Shown: positions 47,044-57,675 of the stretch, in pieces
Layout: the number at the start of each line of letters is the position of its first letter
How positions within the stretch are numbered: the first letter of the stretch is position 1
NCBI GenBank assembly: GCA_034008185.1
Contig: CM067086.1
Span: 70,416,286 to 70,480,285, forward strand
Source: Gorsachius magnificus
Lineage: Eukaryota > Chordata > Aves > Pelecaniformes > Ardeidae
Direction of reading: 5' to 3'
Length of the DNA: 64,000 nucleotides
Translations under genes and position numbers: made by a program
Notes under the pieces: generated by a model
Database searches by the model: none
The model's input: only the letters and a program-made list of their open reading frames with translations
Told to the model about the DNA's origin: nothing

Positions 47044-50000
47044 ACAAGTTAAGAAAAGGATCACGGTGCACACCTTCAAGTAACATTCTCCATTGTGGCG
47101 GATCTGCAGGATCATGTTTGGTCACTGGCGTCTGTGGTCAGCGATGCTGCTGTCGGGTATCTCTAGGAACCAGGCAACCTGTACCAATATTTTCAAATCT
47201 GACACAGTATTCTGATGCAAAAAAGCCAAGATGAAAGGCATGAAAAAATAATAACAGAAGAACAATCGTTCACTGCTTCTCCCATCATAAGAACTCGGGG
47301 TCACTGAACAAATGGTCTAATGGTAGGTTTAAAATAAAAACAGAGTTTAATTAGTAGAACTTTTCTTCCACATTATGTATAATTAAACATGGAACCGAGA
47401 GCCATGGGAGAGTTTGGAAATTAAAAATACAAATATACTCAAAAATAATGACACGTATTCAGGACAAAGAGATCCACAAACTAATTGCATCGTATGCAGG
47501 AGGTGAAATTTTGTCTCAACTGAAGCCTGTGTTAACATCCAATTTATTTTAATAAGGCTAAAATTTAACATCTAGTAGGCAGGGCTGGAGACATAGGTAT
47601 AAGTTAATAGAATGGGACAAACTGATTTTTGCTTTCTGATATCCTTTTGTGTGTTATATGTTTGGTATTAAATAATGAAATTGTATTCATGTTGATATCT
47701 GCTTAATGAGAGATGCGTTATGAGTCCAGAGAATCCTTCTTTACGTATCGCCCATACTCAGCCTTTTTTTCATCAGATTCCGCCTAGGCAACCACACTCT
47801 TTACTCAGACCTGACTTACTGCCTCTCTAAATCTAACTTCAATGCAAGAACAGCAACACGCTCGCACTTGGCTGTGCCCATGAACGTGTAGCCACCGCTT
47901 GGCCTAAAAGGGATGGAAGAGAATTTCCCTCTCTCCCCGTATTCTCACGGTCCCATATTCTCCCTCTCTGCTGCACTTCTCAGCCACCAATGATTACAAA
48001 CCAGACTTTGGGACCCAGCACAAAAAAAAAAAATAATAATTAAGAGAGAGGAGAGCTCAGTGGAACAAACGACGCATCACCGTGCGTGTTGTATTCCCCC
48101 TTGAGAGCTGCCTATGGTTTATCTCGGAGAGCACATCAGGAAATAATGAGCTCATCTTTTGTTTGGTTGCTTTTCCCTTGTGGCAAAGCAGCCAGCAATT
48201 AGAAAATAAGCCTTTCTTCTTCACAGAGGATCAAATGGCTGATTTGGCCGTGAAAGGCTTTCCCTTTCAAGACGTCTCGCGTTTCCTGGACCACCTTTTT
48301 CTTCTCCCTCTCCATAAGCAATGCCTGTAGCCAGCTGATGCATGCAAAGGTTACTGGGCCCCGTAGGAGAGGAGCTCCAGCCAGGCTGGTTGCCACGAAG
48401 GAGTCAAGAGGTGACCAAGGGACAGGTTTCCAGGTTGCTCGCCCTTGATGAGGCTTTGGGGAGGCGAGCACCGACTGTAACAGCACCCGTGTAGCGTGGC
48501 TGGAGGTGCCCACCCGCAGACAGTCCCTTGCAGACGCGTACCTCACCCTTTCCTAAGAGCACATCACATGTGCTCAGGATCTAGGAAATGGCCATTTCTA
48601 GGTATCTCTGGTAACTGCCTTGACAAAATTATTCAAACAAAACTAGTTTCTGCCACTATTGTTTACCAGCCTCTGCTGGCAGCCTCAGCGTCCCAGGGGT
48701 GGTGAAGGGCAGCCGTGCCCCCACGCCGCTGAGCTCCCCAGCACAGCCTCCCCACCATCCACTGGGCGCAGGAGCAAGGGGCTGCCCCCGGAGCAGAGCC
48801 ATCGCAGGGGCATCTGCAAGCAACAGGCACTAGCTGGAGCAGCCAAAAGCCATTTAAAGTTATGCAATGACCAAAGTAATCCCTGGATATTTCTAGGATC
48901 AACAACCAGGTTTCTTCTTTTAAGAAAAAATTCTCTAGCTGGTCTTTAAGCTTCTCCCATATTTTTTCCCTCTTGTTCCAGCAAAGCTGGGCTGGTACTT
49001 GGCTTTTATCTCAGGCGTGCTGAGTACCACCTGGGGACCTGCAATAGCACCGGTATCTCATCAGCATCTCTCAGAAAGGGCTTGGAGAGGCTAATGGGTG
49101 ACACCTGGGACTTCCCTAACAGCCACAGCTATGGATCCTGGGATGCGGAGGAGACATAAAGATACCGGCTGAGGGGGAAATGGCATGAACCGAAGGGCAC
49201 AGCCCTAGAGGAAGACACCCCCCCTGCTGAAGAGCAATTTGGCACAAGTAGAGGATGCCAGTTGAGAAAGGCAGGTAAGTGAAAAGCATCACGTGTGTTA
49301 GGTTAGACCTAATTGCGTGGGTAAAAATTATACTGTCTCTTTAAGTCCTTCTTATCAAAACCTATATCCTGTACTTTGCAGTGTTAGACTTAAAGAATTA
49401 CCACTTGTTCTGCATCTGAGGGGATTTAGTGAGGCACACAGGAATATATGCATGCCAACTCTTCCCTCCCTGTTTTCAGGCAGGGTTTTTTAAATATATG
49501 TGCATTTATATTGTAGTTTATATTTTATCTTAAAAGGGAAAATTACAGAGATGTATATACTTGAGAATAACATTTGCTCTAGTTTACTGAATACAGCACT
49601 TACTTCTGGAGTATCACGACTGCGGAGTCTCTAAAGTACAAAAAAATACCCTTGGTTCCTGGCATAACTGCTTAATCTCAAGGGGGTGTAGGAGACGTTG
49701 AAAAAGCAATTGAAAAATCCTGCTGAATTTCAGGCCAAGAGATGATTTCGCAGAGAACTGGAGGGTGGACCCACCTTGGGTTCACTTTCCGGGTGAGTTT
49801 GTTTCCCCCTTGGATGATTCCCCCCCCCCAGCAGGGTGCTCGGCCGGGGCTGCGGCCGCAGCTTCCCGAGAGGGGCTGGAAGGAGCCTCATCACCGGGGG
49901 CGAACCCCGTCCCGGGCGAAGGACCCACAGAAGCAACATCTGGGGAAACGGCTGCATTGGGAATAGGATGTGTGCAGGAGAGCCTGGGAGTACTGCAGCC

Positions 50001-50680
50001 AAATGGTGTGGACAGGTACTGGGGGGGGGGGGGGGGACTGTCCCCCAAAGCATGGGGGCTGCGGCTGGGTGGCCACTGCAGTAGAAGCCTGGGCTGGGGC
50101 ATGCCCAGCGGCTCTGCCCGTGCCCACCTCATGCAGCGGGGTGCGCTCACCCCAGCATGGCTCTCACACCCTGCCAGGGGGTCGAAACAGCCCCCGCTGG
50201 GGGCTCTGCGGGGCACATGGGGTCACTGGGGCTGAGAAGGGGTCTCAGCCGTTCACATGCTTCGCTGACGCTACAAAAACATGTTTGCAACACCAACAAC
50301 ATCTCCCCCCGGGCTGGAGGAGGTGGGTTAAGGGGGAAACAGCAGTGCCCAACTGAAGGGGCCAGAGCCTCCAGCAGGTCCCCTGCTCCTGCCAGCACGC
50401 ACAGGGTGGCAGGGGCTGCGGCAGGGTGGCACAGCAGTGACAGAGGATGCTTTTAGCCCCGAAACACAGCCCTGCCCTCTCTACCGCCATGTCCCACCTA
50501 GATCCAGCATCTCCAAAAGGGCAGTTCAGATGACCTCTGTCTCATCATGGTTCCCCGGGGCATCCTCCTCCCAGGCTTCATCTCGGCAGCTACATCTCTA
50601 CCCAGCTTTGCCTACATGCCTCCGAGGGATGCGGGCAGGGAGAGGAGCCAGCCTGTGCTGGCATGCGGGGGACACACTGT
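47044..50680. other. Unassigned spacer
   Basis: 47280-47730 and 49290-49600 are AT-rich; the second carries an inverted repeat TTAGGT-TAG-ACCTAA at 49298-49312. 49820-50240 is GC-rich with frames up to 156 codons on both strands, none recognised. A G16 run lies at 50021-50036. Confidence 0.55.
50021..50036. repeat. G16 homopolymer
   Basis: Sixteen consecutive G. The length is prone to sequencing error. Confidence 0.9.
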
Positions 50681-50983
50681 TGCCTGGAGTTTAACCCCTC
50701 TTCCTTCTTCTTCCCCCAGTTTCTATCCTGGGCATGAGGCCCTATGGTCTGGAATAGCCCTGGGGCCAGTTGGGGTCGGCTGTCCTGGCCGTGCCCCCTC
50801 CCAGCTCCTTGTGCCCCTGGCAGAGCAGGGGAAGCTGAAAAGTCCTTGCCTGGTGTAAGCCCTGCTCAGCACCACCGGAGCCATCAGGGAGTGACCAACA
50901 TTCTGCTCATCCGACACCCAAACCCCCGCACTGGGCCCGCTGCTGGCAGGAACATGAACTCTGTCCCAGCTGGAACCAGGACA
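50681..50983 (-). mobile_element. ERVL-like solo LTR with R-U5 deleted (copy E)
   Basis: The right part (50713-50983) is the U3 of the copy A/B subfamily on the minus strand, from GGTTCCAGCTGGGACAGAG to GATAGAAACTGGGGG. Downstream the minus strand reads CTGGGGGAAGAAG as in copy D, and then soon GGGGTTAAAC, the usual LTR end. I read this as an LTR that lost about 270 bases of R-U5. No flanking duplication is visible, so the left end is less sure than the right. Confidence 0.8.
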
Positions 50984-53900
50984 GATCTTCACACAGGGGC
51001 AGCACACAGGCTTCTCCCACAGCCCCAGAGCAGCCTGGGGTCCATGGGGTGGATCCTGCTGCAGCCCCCGCACCGTGGGAGGACCCCAGCAGCAGCTTTT
51101 CGGTCAGTTTGCTCAGCAAAACACGACTGCGTTCTGCTGTGGTTTAACCCCATGCTGTCAGTCTGGGGACAAACAGGTCTATGCATGGGTAAAAGCAAAC
51201 AGACGATGAAAATGCTGTGGGGTGCCAAACCTGCAGTGTGCAACATTGACCCAAAGTGGGGGTGGGGGGGTTATGGGCAAGGCAGTGTCTATCGAGGAGT
51301 GAAGTGGAAAGGCAGTGGCTCTTTGTGCCCCGACACCGCCACCTCCCCATGCTCAAGGTGCATCTTCCTGCTCCATCACTGCCAGGAGGTCAATCCTCAC
51401 CCTTCGCCCTCAACCACACGAATCAATTCTTCGCTCTGCGTAAATAATTCAGACGATTTTATTCAATGCTCCTGAGAGTAGTTTCTAATTTTTCACCCTG
51501 AGCTATTGTAAAAAAGTCTGCTCATATTGGATAAAAATGATGAATTTTAAATCTGGGTAATGCAATTTATCTTCCACTTCTTGAGGTTACCACGGTCTTC
51601 ATCTATAAGCAACCACAGTGACACCTACCATGAAATTCAGAATGAATAGAAAGAAAACTGAAAACAATTCTTTTAAAATAATTGTGTTCTGCTGACTAAG
51701 AACCCCCAATTTTCATTTTATCTTCACATTTGTTACTTTAAATATGCCAGCAATTAGTTTTTCTCTATGTATGGGAGTGTGGGCAGGCCACAGGCATGTG
51801 AAGGATGGGCTGCATCTTCCTGATGTGAGCAAAAACCTGAGGCGCTCAGAAACCGAGAGCTGAGATTTCATTTGCACAAAACACGCATCAGCACCCGATG
51901 CGGAGAGCTGCAAATGTAAATAATCAGATCTAAATATTTGTAAATCAGATCTAAATATTTAATTTATTTTTTTTTTTCGCAAGGGCCGTGTTAATCTTTG
52001 CCTGCAGGGATCCTTGCTCTGCTGAGGCCGAGGTGCGGTTAATCCAGTGTCCTGCCGTGCGCCTGTGACCGTCGGTTCATTTTGGGTAACAAGGAGGACA
52101 AGTTAAGTCTCCCCAGCATGCGCTCGGTGTGTAAGCATGGGATTAAGAAAGGAGCAGGCATTAAAAACCTCTCTGCATTCATTAACCTGCTCTCAGCACC
52201 GAAATGCCTTGGCGTCGGCGCATGGGGTGTGGGCCCCAGGCAGGGGTGGTGCACGGCGCCCACGCTCCGGGCAGAAATGTGCTCCTCAATCATTCCCCAT
52301 GGCGTTTGAACCAAACCACGACAGCTTTTCCCTTTGGCTGGGGTGGCGTTCAGTCCTGCACAGGTAACGTGGCTCCCCGAAGGAAAGGCTTGGGCATGGT
52401 GTTCCAGCTCGAGCGGTTTTTTACTCAAAACGGAGGCAAGGCTGCCTGCGCAACGGAGGGCAGGTCCAGAAGGTGTGATTCGGAACAGCCACGCATGGTA
52501 TTTCCTTGCAATCACATCGTTTATGATCCTTTATTTTTTTGGTGCAATAGGAAGAGTAATCCATGCCCTGGTCCTCAGGGGAGGCTGAGCAGGGGCTCAC
52601 CAGTGCCCGCAGCCCTGGCCGGGCATCCCTCGGCTGTGCCGGTGCGGACACGGCCCCCGCCTTGTGCCACCCGGGCAGGGCACTGGCCACAAATGGGTGG
52701 GAGGGGAGAAGCTGCTGGGTGGCCAGTAAAAGGTGCGAGATGTGGCAAAAGCCCAGGCAGTGCCGGGAGGGGCCGCCGGCGTCAGAGCTAGCAGAGGTGG
52801 GACACGGGGACTGCAGGTGACTGGCTCCAGAGGGCAAAACCCCAACTAACCATCCAACACAACCCCAAATGTGAAGTCTTCAATTAGATCCGGAATCCTT
52901 ACAGTTCAATTTTATCCCCCCCCCAAAAAAAAAAGTCACAAGGATTTGCAAGATGAGGAAAGCAAGATGAAGGGAAAACACCCACATTCATTTATTTCTC
53001 TGCTGTGCAGATGCTAGGGAAGAACCAAAAGATCTGATGGATTTGATTGAAAGGGAGCTCACGGGATAATTTTATCAGCATCATGGCAGTGGGGTGAGAT
53101 TATGCCCACAAGCCTGGGGGATTTTTTCCATTTTGCTTATTGCATCCCAGCTGCAGGCACAGAGGCTTCAGTAACAGGGCAAGGGATTTGAGAGGTGGGT
53201 ATGGGCGCATGTCTGGGTTTGTACTCCTGGTGTGTTCCCATTAATGCAACATTCCCCAAGGAAAACCCCCAGTCAAACAGAGGGCGGGAGCCTCCGCCGT
53301 GTCTGGGTGAACTGAAGGCTCAGGCTGATGCCATCGGTGCTTCAGGACAGGATTTCTGCTCCGCAACACGCACGCAGGGCAGCTCAGCGGGTTTCTCCGT
53401 TGTATCCGCTCAGAGGTAAACCCATGGCTGGAGCTGCTTTAAAATTAATTGGGTTTTGGGGTTTTTTTTCTCCATTAGAACAGCAGCACGTGTTACAGAG
53501 AAGCAGCAGACACAGGGCGGCTGCAGAAACAAGCAACCCACGGGCTGGAATGTTTGCTGGCCTCTGGAAAAGCGTTGTCCAGCATGGATGGAGGAGGAGG
53601 GGACAGACCCAGAACCGCGCTGTCCTTGAACACAGTCACAGTGCAGGCGTCTCACACGGTGCTCCGCTATGGCTTGTTGCGACCTTGGAATAAAATTTAA
53701 AAAAAAAAAACAATATTTTGGAGGTACAGAATTTGGGTGTTGCGCTATAACATTATGAGAAGAAAGCCAAGGCAGGCAGGTGCAGTTCCCTCAGCAACAG
53801 CAGAGGATTTCTGCATGGCGGGGTGTGGGACGAGCCCCCCGGCCGGCAGAGAGGCTCCGTGTGGAGCAGGGGCATCCCCCTGTGCAGGAGGGGCTCCAGC

Positions 53901-54831
53901 AGGCGAGGGCTCGCCAGCCGCGCCTGTGCTTACAGGGGGGGCACGGGGCCCCCAAGGCAGCCCCCAGCTCTGCATGGCCCTGGGCGATGGCACGGTGCGA
54001 CGGGAAAATCCATCTCCCCTCCTTCTCTACCAGTGCTGAAGCACTGTGAGATTTTTTGCTATTCAAAGTATGATTTTAATGAAAGTTGTGATTTGTAATT
54101 CTAATATTTACACAGAAAGCTTTTTTTCTTATGTCTTTCTTCATAAAGTAATATTCAAATCAAAGTGCGGGTTTCATTTCATGCAGCTTTGAAGTTGATC
54201 CTTTTGACATTTCACATTTTCATGTCATGCTTTTAATTATGAAAAAAACTTTCGCTCATCGTCATTTCATTTTTTGCATATTTCCTTCACCGCCTCTTCT
54301 TCGCGTCTGTCGGCAAACCCAGGGAGAGATGGGAGCAAGCAGAGACCTCGGGGTGCACGCGGCGGTGCCGCCGGCTGGGGAGCAGTGGGACGCGGGGGGA
54401 GCGCAGCGCGGGCGCCCGGTGAATGGTGGGGCTGGGGGCTGTGGGGCGTACGCCCGGGGTGAGCACCCCCCTTGCCCTGAGCTCCCTGGGGATCTGGGCT
54501 GGCTCCTGCCCCTGGGATCCCGGCTACAAGCCCACGGGAGGGCAGCCCCCGTGTACCCCCCCCTTCCCCTGCCCTGGCCACCCTCCATGGTGCTCAGCGC
54601 CCAGGGGTGCATCCAGCCAACACCCTGCCCTTCGCCGCTGGGAACAGCGAGCCATTGGCACCCTCGGCTGCGCCAAGGTAAGGGACGAAGGGCAAGCGAA
54701 CGGTGGCTGGTGGCTCGGGGGGTTTGGGCCCCCAATCGGCCCCGCCCCACAACTGCCTGGCAGGGATGTTTGCGGGCCAAGGAGAAGGCAGCGTCCCGCT
54801 GCCAGAAGGTGCCCGGGCACCCTCTACAGCT
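50984..54831. other. Unassigned interval
   Basis: 51137-51152 repeats the last 16 bases of the ERVL-like LTR (TGCTGTGGTTTAACCC) on its own. 51430-51720 and 51900-51970 are AT-rich, with a short direct duplication at 51917-51960 and a U6-like scrap at 51978-51998. 52560-52830 and 53820-54830 are GC-rich. The 288-codon plus frame 54227-55093 is unique GC-rich DNA fused by chance to the next CR1. Confidence 0.5.
51917..51960. repeat. Imperfect tandem duplication, about 20-24 bp
   Basis: Two adjacent copies of TAAAT followed by CAGATCTAAATATTT; the first has three extra bases after TAAAT. Confidence 0.8.
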
Positions 54832-55185
54832 CTACCTGATCGCCCTCTACAACTGCCTGGCAGGAGGCTGTAGTGAGGTGGGGGTCGGCCTCTTCTCCCT
54901 GGTAACGGGCGGTAGGACGAGGGGGAATGGCTTGAAGCTGCACCAGGGCAGGTTTAGGCTAGACATTAGGAAAAACTTCTTCACCGAGAGGGTTGTCAGG
55001 CTCTGGAATGGGCTGCCCAGGGAGGTGGTCGAGTCCCCACCCCTGGAGGGATTTAAAAGAAGGATGGATGAGGTGCTTAGGGACATGGTTTAGTGGTGGG
55101 ACGGCAGGGTTAGGTTAAAGGTTGGACTCAATGATCTTAAAGGGCTTTTCCAACCAAAGTGATTCTATGATTCTATGATTCTATT
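54832..55185 (+). mobile_element. CR1 LINE, 5'-truncated, subfamily with ordinary ORF2 stop
   Basis: The frame is open and encodes [20 protein letters not shown], then [20 protein letters not shown], then [20 protein letters not shown] and [13 protein letters not shown], ending at TAG 55091-55093. The 3' UTR of about 90 bases (GGTTGGACTCAATGATCTTA) ends in three ATTCTATG octamers. This is the classical CR1 arrangement, unlike the young group, whose frame runs to the tail. Confidence 0.95.
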
Positions 55186-55236
55186 CTAAGCCTCCGCGCC
55201 CCCTCATGCCGCCTCTGCACCCCTGTACCCCCTCAA

Positions 55237-55577
55237 GCCTCATCACCACCTACAAATATCTCAAGGGTGGGGGTCACAAGGACGGAGCCAGACTCTTCCC
55301 AGTGGTGCCCAGCACCAGGACAAGGGGCCATGGGCACAACCTGAAGCAGAAGAGGTTCCAGTTGAATGGGAGGAAGAACTTGTTGCCTGTGAGGGTGATG
55401 GAGCCCTGGCCCAGGCTGCCCAGGGGGGCTGTGGAGTCTCCTTCTCTGGAGATCTTCAACCCCCGCCTGGCCGCTGTCCTGTGCCCCCTGCTCTGGGTGA
55501 GCCTGCTTGGGCAGGGGGGTGGCACTGGGGGAGCTCCCGAGGTCCCTTCCAAACCTTGACATTCTGTGATTCTGTGA
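55237..55577 (+). mobile_element. CR1 LINE, 5'-truncated, young subfamily
   Basis: The frame encodes [20 protein letters not shown], then the RTRGHGHNLKQKRFQLNGRK and [18 protein letters not shown] segments, ending PSKP with a TGA at about 55559, 18 bases before the end of the ATTCTGTG tail. It is about 99% identical to the complement of 1172-1652 over some 310 bp. It lies 51 bases after another CR1 in the same orientation. Confidence 0.95.
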
Positions 55578-57019
55578 AGCCAGGGGCACTGCTGGGGGCC
55601 CACAGCCGAAAACGCGGCCGAAGGAGAAGCGCACCAGCGGTGTGCCACTGCGCGGGGTGGAAGCGACGGTGGGACACAGACGTAGCTCCTTTGCTGAACA
55701 AAACCACGGTAAAATCTCCCTACCACTCTAACAGGGAGCAGGACAGGGGCGGGCTGGGGTTTTGGGGGGGGACAGGAGGGAGAAGGGAGGGAAGAGTGAG
55801 TGTTTTTAAGACTGGTTACAGTCCACAGCTGTGCATACCAAAGACAGTTTTCAAGAGCCAATGTACAAGTGGCTCCCTGGATACAGGTACTGGGAGTTTA
55901 AAAGGTCCTTTTTCCTCCCCGGGGGATGAGGGGGGCTGTTCCCAGCAACCTCCTTCCCTTCTTTCTTGCCTTTACAGCCGGGGCTCATTACAACAGGAAA
56001 TTTCAGTGCCAAACTCTTAGCGACTGTTTGCACCTCAGGGCGAGGTTTGGTGCTGGCTGAAAACCTCGGGAGCAATTCTCCCCATGCACCCGCGGCTGGA
56101 GGGGACTTTGCCAGGCGTGGGGAGGGACCAGCCCAGCCCTGCCGCCCGCCGATGCTTCACATGGAGATTGCTGCATCTGCTCTGCTCCGGGAGGTGCTGC
56201 GCTCCCCCGCCGAGCTCCCCTCCATGCACGCCCCAACAGAGCTGTGGGCTCCCTTTCTCATTCAGGGATAAGGATGTTTCCCACCCTGGGCTGTGGCAAT
56301 TGTTCTGCAAACTACAGTCAGCATAACGCGATCCTAATTATGCGCGGTTATTTTAGGCTTCTCGGAGAGATGAGTGTTGGGCCACAAACCCGGGGACGCA
56401 CGTGGCAGAGCAAATAGAGAAGAATGTGGAATACCGCGGAAGGAAAGGAGCACGCAGGCAGGGCAGGGGGAAGGGGGGAGCGGGTTTTCTGTGGCCCCGA
56501 GAGCCCTTTCTGCCCCGGACAGAGCGTGGTGGGGCCGGCGCCTCAGGGCAGACCGGGCTTGTGTCACTCCATTAACACAAGGCGGCCGATAGACCTCACC
56601 GCCCCGCGACAGCCCGTGCCCCGGCCAGTGCTCCCTGGCATCCTCCCAATTTAAGAAACCCTGCCCTTAGTGGCGGGGAGGAGGCGGCATCCCCCCGCGG
56701 TGGGGCAGCCGTGGGGCAGCCGTGGGGCAGCGTGACCTGCAGGGCTCCTGCAGCTCCCACGCACGGCACATGTAAGCGTTCCCCACGCGAGACTTCACGC
56801 TGCGTTTCACCGCTCAGATCCGCGGGGTCCCGTCCAGCCCCATGGATTTTCTCCAGGCGTGACCTGTGCAGTGGGAAGACCCATCTCAGGCTTCGGGAAG
56901 GCAAGCTCCTCCTATACCTGACATGCGAATGGGTCAAGCCTAAAACCGTACCGTGGGATCACGATGCCTGAGTACAACGCCCTGACTGAAAGTGGTGTTA
57001 CTTGGCAAACACTTTTTAT
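55578..57019. other. Unassigned GC-rich spacer
   Basis: 56400-56830 is GC- and CpG-rich. An 11-bp unit GTGGGGCAGCC is repeated three times at about 56700-56731. Frames up to 179 codons without recognised domains. Confidence 0.5.
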
Positions 57020-57100
57020 TCATAGAATCATAGAACATCTCAAGTTGGAAGGGACCCATAAGGATCATCGAGTCCAACTCCCTGTTCCTCACAGCCCTCC
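57020..57100 (-). mobile_element. CR1 LINE 3' part, interrupted by an LTR
   Basis: TCATAGAATCATAGAACATC, then AAGTTGGAAGGGACCCATAA and GAGTCCAACTCCCTG; this is a CR1 3' end in minus orientation. Its continuation lies beyond the LTR at 57623. Confidence 0.9.
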
Positions 57101-57622
57101 TGTCCTGGTTCCAGCTGGGACAGAGTTAATGTTCCTGCCAGCAGCGGGCCCAGCTCGGGGGTTTGGGTGTCGGATGAGCAGAATGTTGGTCACTCCCTGA
57201 TGGCTCCGGTGGTGCTGAGCAGGGCTTACACCAGGCAAGGACTTTTCAGCTTCCCCTGCTCTGCCAGGGGCACAAGGAGGTGGGAGGGGGCACGGCCAGG
57301 ACAGCCGACCCCAACTGGGGGGGGGGGGGGGGCCTTGCATGGGCAGCACTTGCTCTGTATATTCCGTTATCATCATCATCATCATCATATTTAAATGATA
57401 TTATTAATAATATTTATTCACACTTAATAATATAATTAATAGTAATATTATTAATAATACTAATAATAATTCATCCTCTGCTGTTCTATTAAGCTGCCTT
57501 TATCTCAACCCACGGGTTTTACTTTTGCCCCCCCAGTTGTCTCCCCCATCCCGCTGCAGGGAGGGAAGAGTGAGCAAGCAGCCGCGTGGTCCTTAGCTGC
57601 CAGCTGGGGCTAAACCACAACA
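57101..57622 (+). mobile_element. ERVL-like solo LTR nested in a CR1, internally deleted (copy F)
   Basis: It runs from TGTCCTGGTTCCAGCTGGGA to AACCACAACA. The U3 is nearly identical to copies A and B as far as CCCCAACTGG (57319). The sequence that follows in copy B (TATA position, start site and about 120 bases) is missing and replaced by a G16 run (57317-57332); homology resumes at TTGCAT-GGGCAGCACTT. An ATC run at 57369-57388 and AT-rich sequence to 57470 replace the AAT array of copy A. The flanks CCTCC and ACTAC match at three of five bases. Position inside a CR1 shows that the CR1 came first. Confidence 0.92.
57369..57388. repeat. (ATC)n microsatellite inside LTR copy F
   Basis: About 6.7 units of ATC, followed by AT-rich TAATAATATT-type sequence to about 57470. 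Confidence 0.95.
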
Positions 57623-57675
57623 ACTACATAGAACTAAACCATATGACTGAGCGCATTGCCCAGACACTCCGGAAT
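57623..57675 (-). mobile_element. CR1 LINE, continuation 5' of the nested LTR
   Basis: ACTACATAGAACTAAACCAT, then ATGACTGAGCGCATTGCCCA; this continues the CR1 sequence that stops at 57100. The similarity ends near 57675. Confidence 0.8.

Noticed and set aside
51137..51152. Isolated 16-base match to the ERVL-like LTR terminus (TGCTGTGGTTTAACCC)
   Set aside because: Too short to call an element, and its order relative to copy E does not fit a simple split LTR.
54227..55093. 288-codon plus frame
   Set aside because: Its last third is the CR1 ORF2 C-terminus and the rest is GC-rich unique DNA with competing frames on the other strand; the fusion is by chance.
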